Below are positions 56,241 through 64,000 of a DNA stretch of 64,000 bases, piece by piece (position 1 is the first letter of the stretch; each line of letters begins with the position of its first letter). The notes under the pieces were generated by a model. It did no database searches and had not been told where the DNA came from. It worked only from the letters and a program-made list of their open reading frames with translations. The DNA is from Siphonodentalium dalli (Eukaryota; Mollusca; Scaphopoda; Gadilida; Siphonodentaliidae), in assembly GCA_032622095.1 (NCBI GenBank), contig CP136069.1, forward strand, positions 129,439,123 to 129,503,122, in the 5' to 3' direction. Made by a program: the position numbers and the translations under genes.

Positions 56241-56589
56241 TGGCCGTGGTGGGAATGTGAGACACCCGTGCAACACCCCTGCCGCCTAGGTCAACATGAC
56301 CGCTTTCGCATATCGCTGCTCCCAGCGCACTACGTTCATGATTGAACTATTCCTGCCGCCATGTCCCTAAATCCATGCATTACCATACATGGATCGTGAA
56401 ATTTAGGTAGTAATTAAAATGCCATCACACGAAACTGACCACAATTTTGTTTTTCGTTTCTAAGAATTGAAGGGTGTTAAACTTCAAATTCAACTTTAAG
56501 TTGCTTGTGTAGGAAATCAATCCGACGACGCACGGCTTATCGTTGAAATTCAAGTTATTCGACACGATATTCTCAACTAAAGTACTTAC

Positions 56590-56609
56590 CGGTACTTCTT
56601 CGAGTCCAT
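56590..56609 (-). CDS. Candidate first coding exon (minus), very tentative
   Basis: Minus strand: ATGG start at 56609, six codons (MDSKKY) and a consensus donor GTAAGT at 56589. It lies upstream of the SLC16 exons on the right strand and could be the gene's short first coding exon. The missing TM1-TM2 exon prevents a phase test. Confidence 0.2.
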
Positions 56610-56779
56610 AGCTGGTGATGGCGTTAGGTGGTGCATTTATCCAAATAATAATCCATTAAATGAGAATGATCACCCAAAATCAAATGCAAGTTCAGTCAAT
56701 AAACCAGAACGTTATTTGAACAAGAAACACGCGACCTGTTAAGAATGACGTTACAAATTACACTGCGACGTAATCGACC

Positions 56780-56970
56780 GATTTCTCCACACTGTGACCA
56801 ACGTTGGGCCAACATTGGTCCAACGTCGACATCTAACGCACTTACTAACCTCACATATCGCCTTGTGCGTTACGTTTTCAACGTCGGGCCAACGTTAAAC
56901 CAGCGGTAAAACACAACGTTGGCCCAACGTTGGTTGCCCAACGTCGGACCAACGTAGCCGTGCTATCTGG
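56780..56970. repeat. CAACGTTGG-type inverted-motif cluster, transposon end
   Basis: Multiple GGCCCAACGTTGG / CCAACGTTGGGCC words and an end GTGCTATCTGGG that looks like a TIR (CCCAGATAGCAC). The matching left TIR was not found. It ends directly at the ATG of the next feature. Confidence 0.5.
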
Positions 56971-56971
56971 G

Positions 56972-57059
56972 ATGTCTTCTGCTGTGTTCGTTATTATAAT
57001 GTTTCTTCTTATTCAAGAAATAGTAGGAATAAATGGTATCGATGGATTATCAGATACAC
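56972..57059 (+). CDS. Signal-peptide-like first exon, copy 1
   Basis: ATG at 56972 opens MSSAVFVIIMFLLIQEIVG, a short N-region, a hydrophobic core and a polar exit, as in a secretory signal peptide. It continues INGIDGLSDT to a consensus donor GTATGT at 57060 (88 nt, ending one base into a codon). A near-identical copy lies at 59341. No following exon was recognised in the window. It could be the 5' exon of a small secreted protein or a repeat that happens to be open. Confidence 0.4.
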
Positions 57060-57062
57060 GTA

Positions 57063-57349
57063 TGTAGTATCATCTAGTCTTAAAGTTATAGAAATTTCAT
57101 GTTTAACATGTTCTGTTTTCGTTAAATGCGGTCGTTTTTCACAATAGTCCCTGTATAGACAACAGACACATGTTCTAGGGACGTGGCTAGAAGTTTCCTC
57201 AAATTTCCGGCCAACTGCACCCCCCCCCCCCCCCCCCCCATTGAACCAAACATCAATCTCACAGGTTTGCAGAATTCAATTTGCTCCCCTTGGAAATATC
57301 CAATCTGACAAACACTAAGATTGGAAAATTACCAACTTTTACTGGTTGA
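57063..57349. other. Unique DNA with C-run
   Basis: A run of ~18 C lies at 57221-57239. Nothing else recognised. Confidence 0.4.
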
Positions 57350-57452
57350 AAAAAATGAGAACAATGCCAACCTATATATGGTGTCAAATTAATGTCCAAC
57401 TAATGTTGTGTCATGCATGAAATTTCCGACTGCTGGAATGTACCACAGTTTA
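57350..57452 (+). repeat. Segment A of the local duplication, copy 2
   Basis: Diverged copy of 56125-56240; the order A then signal-peptide frame is the same as in copy 1. Confidence 0.65.
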
Positions 57453-58260
57453 GTTTAGATATATTTATTTCAAATATATGTCAAATTTAGATAACACATG
57501 ATATATAACACATACATTTGTTTATACATACAAAGGAATTGGGGGACAAGTACTGACTCACTTAAGGGTACCCCCTCTCCCATATGTTATTACACTGAAA
57601 AAATAAATAATTAGTAATGGCAAAGCAACATGACTACCAAAACAAGTTGAACATATATACATACCACTGGACACCCCCTCTCCCGAGTTAGTCATAAGTT
57701 TGTATATGTATTTATTTAAAATCGGGTTTGTTTGTTGCGTTTGTTCGCTTGTACGTATCATTATTTGAAACAGTTAGTCAAAATAATCCTGATTTTCCTC
57801 ACGTATGAATGACTGCACAGCTTAGCAAATTGTACCAAAGTTCGGGGGTGGGGGTCGAGACACCCAATCAACCCATGCCGTCACGTCCCTGTCCAACGGA
57901 CAAGCTTCGTGTGTTCTTCACAACATCTTCGGAATTTGATTCAGGAGGCCTAGAACTGTCACGTTTAGATATGCTTGCCATCATCAATAAACACACTTTA
58001 ACTTGAAAAAAAAAGATGCGATTAAGTCGGATTGGCAGCAAATTATGTGACGTGTATATACACATAGAAGAAAAGCATGACTTTCACAACAAACATGAAC
58101 TTTATAAATATAAGATACAAATGATACTTGTGTCAAATACATGAGCCATGTTTGACACTGGGAGAACATTAATCATAGTTTCGGAGACAACGTGGATTTC
58201 AAAATCTGACCTAGAATCGGGAATTAGCCCCGCCCCCGTAATCGTTTCGGATTCTCAAGC
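57453..58260. other. Mostly unique
   Basis: A minus frame at 58065-57868 contains a Ser/Asp-rich stretch after MMASISKRDS, but no domain, donor or neighbour supports it. GAGACACCC and GTCACGTCCCTG phrases echo 56268-56366, in line with a local duplication. Confidence 0.4.
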
Positions 58261-58309
58261 CGGATTTTAGCGAAATTACGACTCTGAGGCGTTATTTCGC
58301 TAAAATCCG
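58261..58309. other. 16-bp-arm hairpin
   Basis: CGGATTTTAGCGAAAT and its exact complement are separated by 17 nt. Confidence 0.85.
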
Positions 58310-58721
58310 ATTCAGATTCTGGATTCAGATTACAGATTGGTCCCCGTACGACTTGGTTCGGCAAAAGAACAGACCAGAAATTGGCAGAATCAGTAAACGA
58401 ACAGACCGTAATCTCAATTTCGTGGTAATCCGATTGGGATTGGGATTCCGATGTTCGTAATGTAAACAAACCGAGATTTCGCCACCTCAGAGTTTAAAAA
58501 CACAATAAAACATAAGAATCCGTCTCTTGTGTACAAATTATTGCAGAATATAAACGATCTATATCAAAGAATTTTAAATGCGGAGACAAATTTGTTTTAT
58601 TGAATGTAAACTGGGAGAATATTACTGAAATTAGCCAAATAATAACGCTATTGATAGTAACGCTGGGGAGCACTTCGGTTGATGGCGAAGCAATTGCAAA
58701 ACATTGTTGATTGTCACTTTC

Positions 58722-58884
58722 ATATAAGGATTAACTGTCATGTGGACTGTTTTTATGGAGATGTAACGGTGAGGTAAGTGGACATAACTTGTGTAAAACC
58801 CGAAGGGTTTTACATACAAGTTATGACCACTTACCTCACCGTTACATCTCCATAAAAACAGTCCACATGACAGTTAATCCTTAT
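58722..58884. other. Long near-perfect hairpin, ~80-bp arms
   Basis: The arm from ATAAGGATTAACTGTCATGT to GTAAAACCC is followed by GAA and then its complement, with only one substitution and a 2-nt indel. A transcript would form a ~80-bp dsRNA stem with a 3-nt loop. There is no coding potential. It could be a recent foldback insertion or hairpin-RNA locus. Confidence 0.85.
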
Positions 58885-59339
58885 ATTTATATACATTTAG
58901 CGAAAAAGCCACTTTTGTAAATTTATTTAAATCGAAAAGTGTATCGTGACAAGATCAGCCCAAAATACCCAATAGCACCCTTGGCAAAAGTTAATAGGAA
59001 CAATTTCTCTTCATATTGAAACCCGATGATGTATTAAGTCAGTCCTGCGCGAGTCCAAATGCGCCCAAAACATTACGCGTTCGTCTTTCCAAACCTAATG
59101 ACGTATCGATGGTGTTATTAGCTTGGTGTCATGAGGCGTTGCGCATTCACCGAGAAATAACTGCAACTAGCCACGTGGGCGCCGACCAATCAGAATGCTG
59201 GATTTAGTGATGACAACACTTAGTGTGTAAATATATGTCCATTTCATAATTCCATCCTTAAAATACCGCCCGAACGCATGTCGATTTCGAATTCGGCGGA
59301 TACGTCACCATTGACCGAATTCATATGAACATGCATGGA
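58885..59339. other. No recognised feature
   Basis: A CpG-containing stretch at 59040-59200 has no recognisable coding motif. Confidence 0.4.
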
Positions 59340-59340
59340 T

Positions 59341-59448
59341 ATGTCTTCTGCTGTGTTCGTTATTATAATGTTTCTTCTTATTCAAGAAATAGTAGGATTA
59401 TATGGTATCGATGGATTAGGCCTAAAAAAAGACGTTTGTTTCCGCTAA
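59341..59448 (+). pseudogene. Signal-peptide-like frame, copy 2
   Basis: Begins with the same 19 residues as the copy at 56972 and is ~95 percent identical in DNA over ~77 bp from the ATG. It then diverges (LYGIDGLGLKKD) and stops after 35 codons without the GTATGT donor of copy 1. DNA identity starts at the ATG in both copies, with different upstream sequence. Confidence 0.4.
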
Positions 59449-60093
59449 CCCGACCGACCCTATTTTAAACCCCCGACCAAAAAAAAAAAATAAAAACAAA
59501 AAAAAATCCTAAATTCATATCATTACAAGATGCAAAACATTTATGTATATTGACATAAGAAATTTTAGTTTACAAAAAGATTTAAGTTTAACAGTTGGAA
59601 TCATACTCTAAAGTATGTTTGGCTTTATCTAGCTTTCATCTGTGAAAACTTTAAATAGTTTCAGTTCAGGTTTGTTATGATTCAGCCTTCAGACTTCAGT
59701 ATTTCAATCAAAATACATTACAGGAACATTAACAATTTGATCAAATCAACCTGGTTATCAGGTGGGATCTCATAATACCAAAAGAAAAATTAACATAGAG
59801 ATTAGTACTATAAATAGTAAATACTAACTAAATAGACATTGTTTCTGTACTACATGTAGTATATTTATATGTATGTGTCTCACTTGAATTTTATAAAATA
59901 GCCTATTATATGAATTAGAGTGATAATGGTAAGTCTCATTTCAAGCAGGATAAGCATAATCCATTGAACCAAAATATATCTGACAATAATTTATAAGCAT
60001 TTCCAATCCATACATATATAAAAATTTCCAAAGTTATGCTTGAGAAACTTGATCAAATTGACCTCTCAGTAAAATTCAAAATACTGACTCAAA
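59449..60093. other. A-rich DNA upstream of the LINE
   Basis: A-runs at 59475-59510 may be the tail of an older retroelement. Nothing else recognised. Confidence 0.4.
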
Positions 60094-60520
60094 GTGCCCA
60101 AGATTAGCTCTAAATGCAATGGATTTTCAAAAACATCCAGGGGGGAGAACCCCAACCATCAGCAGGGGGTCACCCCTCCCAAACCTTCCTCTGCTCAGGC
60201 CTTCAGGTTATGTCTTTGGCATACCACAGGGTCCTATTCTGTGATGATGACATGGACTACATGTATAATGGACCCACTAACAACATATCATGCTACCCAA
60301 CATCGCCACATGCACGTGCAGATATAAGTACACCTTATACCATAAATAATACTCAATGGGACCTGATTTCTGATGATGATATGGAATATATGTATAATGA
60401 GACCCGAAATAGGATATTATCATACCCAGACCCGCCACATATGGGGGAGATATATGTAATCTAGATGTTATTCATCAAGATAATGCGTGCACCGAGACTG
60501 GTGAAATATTTTTGCAACAA
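60094..60520 (+). mobile_element. LINE leader / possible ORF1 remnant with internal duplication
   Basis: An open frame at 60114-60464 contains two versions of a ~24-residue repeat: DDDMDYMYNGPTNNISCYP and DDDMEYMYNETRNRILSYP, from a ~133-bp direct duplication. It ends ~60 bp before the ORF2 start. It may be an ORF1 or 5' UTR part of the LINE; no RNA-binding motif is recognised. Confidence 0.4.
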
Positions 60521-63500
60521 ATGGATAATGGATATCATACATCATATCCAACACACATATCTAAACATAACAGGACCCAGCTCAGAGCATTATCAATTAA
60601 TGTGTGTGGCCTGCGGGCTCGATTGAAATGTCCAGAATTTTTAGCTTATTGTGACGCATATGATGTCTTATGTTTTCTTGAAACCAAAACCGACGATTGT
60701 GACAACTTAGTGATGCCAGATTTCAAACTCTTCATGAAAAATAGATCTAAATTATCGAATATACGACCAGGTGGAATTATTATCGCTGTAAAGGACGACA
60801 TTGTAAAATCAACGAATATTGTTATAACAGAGTGCTCATATGTTCATTGGGTAGAAGTTACAACAGATAAACTTCACGCGATAATAGGAGCAATTTATAT
60901 TCCACCCGAAAATAGTAGATACTCAACCGTTGATGCATTCACCGAAATCCTGACTGATTGCATTTATCTGCGAAATAGAAGTAATAATATTATCTTATGT
61001 GGAGATTTTAACGCTAGAACGTCTGTGGACCCGGATTTTGTACCGTCAGACGATTTTGAAAATGATGAAATACCCGGGATTGATTCATGCACTGATGACA
61101 ATTCAATATATTTAGAATATAACGGTATACCAAAGCAGCGATATAGTAAGGACATAAGTAAAAATAACTATGGTAGACATCTCCTATCTTTCTGTAGAAA
61201 CAATGGCTTTTTTATCATGAACGGTCGGATAGGCACCGACTCCAAGATTGGGGATTATACATGTCGGGACTGTTCAGTAATAGACTATATGGTTTGTTCA
61301 ATAGAAGCCGTGCCAATTCTTAATGACTTTGCGGTTGGAGAATTTAACCCTTTATGGTCCGATTGTCACTGTCCAATTATGTTCACTATAAATGTGCCAT
61401 TAACTGAAATAATAACTATATGTAACACAGAAACAAGCGATTCACTACCGAAAGGTCACCGAAAATGGGACCCAACTAAAGTATGTGAGTTTCAATGGAA
61501 CGTGGATCCCGTCGCAATAAGTACATTGATATCCCTCCTTGATAGTATACAAGATAACAAATTGAGTTCATCTCACTTAGACGATGTGAACAATCTTATT
61601 GCAAAAACAATACTTGATGCGGTAGACGATACATTTGCGACGAAACAACATTTGCACAGAAAACAAAAGGAACCTAACAATAATAAACCTTGGTTCTCGC
61701 GTAGTTGTAGATCTGCCCGCAAAGAATACCGGCGTGCAGTTAGGAGCCACAGAACAGGGCGAAACCATAGATCAAGACTATACATGAGAGAAAAGGCGAG
61801 GGAATATAAACGCGAATTAAAACAATCCATTAGTATTCACAGCGAAAAGTTCTCTTTACACATGTCTAAACTGAAACATAGTAATTCCAAACAGTTCTGG
61901 AAAAAAATAAACAGCCGAAGCAAGAGCCCAACTTCAAATATTGATATTCAAATGTTAGAAAGTTTTTTTAAGATCCTCAATGGTATAGAGTATGAAGATG
62001 ACTATAGGATCTTACAGGATGACTTAGTGATAGGAACAAATGACACATTAGACAAACCGATAACAATGCAGGAATTGAAAACCGCGTTACACTCTTTGAA
62101 GAATGACAAATCGCCAGGAGAAGACAAATTAGTGAACGAATACCTTAAATCAGCCCCAGAGAATCTGCATAATATATTTTTACGAACTTTTAACCTTGTA
62201 ATGGAAACCGGTTGTATACCAGATTCTTGGGGCATAGGAGTAATTATACCTATCTATAAAAATAAGGGCGACTCAAATGACCCCAAAAACTACAGACCTA
62301 TCACAATATTAAGCTGTTTTGGAAAGCTATTCACCAAAATTCTCACAAATAGATTATCGGCGTATATTGAAGACAACGAAACCATACCTGAAAATCAGGC
62401 TGGGTTTCGAAAAGGATACTCAACAGCTGATAACATCTTCATATTACACATGCTGACCGAAATTACTAGACAGTTGAATATAAACCTTTATTGTGCATTC
62501 ATTGACTTCGAGAAAGCTTTTGATAGAGTATGGAGACAGGGTCTTTGGCATAAGTTGCTACTAGCCGGAATAAATGGAAGATTTCTAAGAGTTGTTAAAA
62601 ACATGTACTCGAATGTTAAATCTCGTGTCCGGTTAGGAAATTGCTTGACCTCAGCCTTCCCATGCCTTTTAGGAGTTAGACAAGGGGAAAACCTATCCCC
62701 TCTCCTATTTGCAATTTACCTTAACGATCTGGAAGCGTTTATGACTGAGCAAGGCGCACCTGGACTCCAAAAACTATCCTTGCATATCCAGGAACACTTG
62801 AATATATACTTAAAACTGTTACTAATTTTATATCCCGATGACACGGTCTTAATGGCAGAAACCCCCAAAAGGTTACAAAATGAACTTGATATTTTCGCCC
62901 GATATTGCGAGAAGTGGAAAATGACCGTCAATGTTGAGAAAACAAAGATTTTATTGGTATCGAAGAGAAGTGCGCCAAAAAATACCCGATTCACATACGA
63001 TAAGAAAGAAATAGAAATCGTAAAAAAATTTAACTACCTTGGCATAATACAGACAAAATCTGGTTCCTACTCGGAAGCCAAAAAGATTTTATCAAACAAG
63101 GGGACGCGTGAAATGTATGCTGTTATCAGTAAATCACGTTTAAATTGTCTATCTGTAAAAAGTACATTTGAATTATTCGACTTGTGCGTGTTGCCGGTTC
63201 TTCTATACGGAAGTGGAATTTGGGGGTTTAGTGACAACAATATTATCGAGAAAGTTCACAAAAAATTCTGCAAGCATGTTATGAACCTGAAGCAGTCTAC
63301 ACCAGACTATATGGTGTACGGCGAATCAGGTAGACAACCCATAGAAATTGAAATCAAAGTACGATTAATGAAATACTGGGTACACCTGAAAAACATGAAT
63401 ACAAATCGAATTGGGAAGATATTGTTTGACTTATCTGAATGTCTACTAAATGGCAATGACACGAAATCTTTCAAGTGGAACCTGAAAATTCGAGAGATTC

Positions 63501-63943
63501 TCTCTTCATGTAATCAATCCCACTTAATAGATGCTCAAAGAATACAAAACCCGAACCAATTTCTGGATTATGTGCGCTGTAGTATAATAAATCAATTCAA
63601 ATTAACCTGGAGAGCTTATATGAACAACGGTTCCAGTAGGGGGAAAATTTACCAGATATTCAAACACGAAATTTACTTTGAGAAATATCTCGACCTACTG
63701 AACTACAAAAATCGAACAATTTTATGTAAATTTCGAACATCCAATCATAAATTACCAATCGAAACCGGACGATGGGATAACACAGACCATAAGGACAGGA
63801 AATGTATTTTGTGTAGCAAGAGTCAAATAGGAGATGAATTTCATTACCTTTTAGAATGTAACAAATTCAAGACTCAAAGATCTCATCTAATCCAAAATAG
63901 ACATGCTGAACGGGCTAATGTAGTAATAAGTGTGACGTTCTGA
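60521..63943 (+). CDS. LINE ORF2: endonuclease-reverse transcriptase, ~1140 aa
   Basis: Long uninterrupted frame; the first ATG is at 60521 (codons back to 60512 are open but start TTG). An APE-type endonuclease spans ~residues 20-290: LCFLETKTD, CGDFNART and the catalytic end SDCHCPI. The basic linker at ~380-450 may bind nucleic acid. RT spans ~525-800: SPGEDKLVNEYL, NYRPITILSCFGKLFTKIL, AGFRKGYSTADN, AFIDFEKAFDRVW, GVRQGENLSPLLFAIYLND and YPDDTVLM. The C-terminal zinc knuckle CILC...H...C is at ~1097-1116. This is the layout of a complete non-LTR retrotransposon ORF2 acting by target-primed reverse transcription. The active site reads YPDD where YADD is expected (one-base Ala to Pro change), which may disable it. 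It belongs to a different family from the broken LINEs at 21.9-36.6 kb. Confidence 0.88.
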   Translation: MDNGYHTSYPTHISKHNRTQLRALSINVCGLRARLKCPEFLAYCDAYDVLCFLETKTDDCDNLVMPDFKLFMKNRSKLSNIRPGGIIIAVKDDIVKSTNIVITECSYVHWVEVTTDKLHAIIGAIYIPPENSRYSTVDAFTEILTDCIYLRNRSNNIILCGDFNARTSVDPDFVPSDDFENDEIPGIDSCTDDNSIYLEYNGIPKQRYSKDISKNNYGRHLLSFCRNNGFFIMNGRIGTDSKIGDYTCRDCSVIDYMVCSIEAVPILNDFAVGEFNPLWSDCHCPIMFTINVPLTEIITICNTETSDSLPKGHRKWDPTKVCEFQWNVDPVAISTLISLLDSIQDNKLSSSHLDDVNNLIAKTILDAVDDTFATKQHLHRKQKEPNNNKPWFSRSCRSARKEYRRAVRSHRTGRNHRSRLYMREKAREYKRELKQSISIHSEKFSLHMSKLKHSNSKQFWKKINSRSKSPTSNIDIQMLESFFKILNGIEYEDDYRILQDDLVIGTNDTLDKPITMQELKTALHSLKNDKSPGEDKLVNEYLKSAPENLHNIFLRTFNLVMETGCIPDSWGIGVIIPIYKNKGDSNDPKNYRPITILSCFGKLFTKILTNRLSAYIEDNETIPENQAGFRKGYSTADNIFILHMLTEITRQLNINLYCAFIDFEKAFDRVWRQGLWHKLLLAGINGRFLRVVKNMYSNVKSRVRLGNCLTSAFPCLLGVRQGENLSPLLFAIYLNDLEAFMTEQGAPGLQKLSLHIQEHLNIYLKLLLILYPDDTVLMAETPKRLQNELDIFARYCEKWKMTVNVEKTKILLVSKRSAPKNTRFTYDKKEIEIVKKFNYLGIIQTKSGSYSEAKKILSNKGTREMYAVISKSRLNCLSVKSTFELFDLCVLPVLLYGSGIWGFSDNNIIEKVHKKFCKHVMNLKQSTPDYMVYGESGRQPIEIEIKVRLMKYWVHLKNMNTNRIGKILFDLSECLLNGNDTKSFKWNLKIREILSSCNQSHLIDAQRIQNPNQFLDYVRCSIINQFKLTWRAYMNNGSSRGKIYQIFKHEIYFEKYLDLLNYKNRTILCKFRTSNHKLPIETGRWDNTDHKDRKCILCSKSQIGDEFHYLLECNKFKTQRSHLIQNRHAERANVVISVTF

Positions 63944-64000
63944 ACTCAAATGACCCACATTTCCTACGCAAGTTATGTTCTTTTATCAAAACTATATTTA
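63944..64000 (+). other. Start of LINE 3' UTR, cut by window end
   Basis: AT-rich. The 3' terminus and target duplication lie beyond the window. Confidence 0.6.

Noticed and set aside
57868-58065. Ser-rich minus frame as the transporter's N-terminus
   Set aside because: No good donor in phase, no TM1-TM2 exon downstream, and the short frame could be chance.

Overview
This 64 kb window is AT-rich eukaryotic DNA, most likely from a marine invertebrate; a mollusc-like or other lophotrochozoan source is a weak inference from repeat style. The evidence is spliced exons with GT/AG borders, LINE, LTR, Helitron and MITE elements, microsatellites and a 100-N scaffold gap. One host gene can be read with confidence: the 3' four exons of an SLC16 (monocarboxylate-transporter-like) gene on the minus strand, spread over 43.8-53.4 kb. 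Almost everything else is mobile or repetitive DNA.

Layout. 1-4.3 kb: degenerate ~138-bp satellite with a Helitron inserted at an A^T site. 4.3-12.2 kb: TTAA-flanked foldback MITEs and a head-to-tail array of four Helitrons (6318-9455). 13.1-14.3 kb: a MULE-like element with ~100-bp terminal inverted repeats (TIRs) and a perfect 9-bp target duplication. 17.5-19.9 kb: two more inverted-repeat elements. 20.5-25.8 kb: inverted copies of an ORF-bearing repeat with a hairpin 3' end, split by a decayed LINE. 26.1-36.6 kb: two joined LINE fragments, one of which is interrupted by a 7155-bp LTR retrotransposon (27964-35118). That element has identical 315-bp LTRs, a 4-bp target duplication, PBS and PPT, and a single intact 1094-codon Gag-like ORF with no recognisable pol.

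36.6-43.8 kb holds microsatellites, a LINE remnant and foldbacks. 43.8-53.4 kb is the SLC16 gene; its introns carry a non-autonomous hAT, a decayed duplicate exon, a 46-bp minisatellite and another TIR element. 54.2-56.0 kb is a ~164-bp tandem repeat with a MITE inside, running into the gap. 56.1-59.4 kb contains a tandemly duplicated segment whose two copies each encode the same short signal-peptide-like start, plus a near-perfect 80-bp-arm hairpin. 60.1-64 kb is a LINE with a nearly intact ORF2 (endonuclease, RT, C-terminal zinc knuckle) whose RT active site reads YPDD rather than YADD.

The window is best viewed as a nested transposon landscape around one transporter gene. The most interesting object is the young gag-only LTR element.
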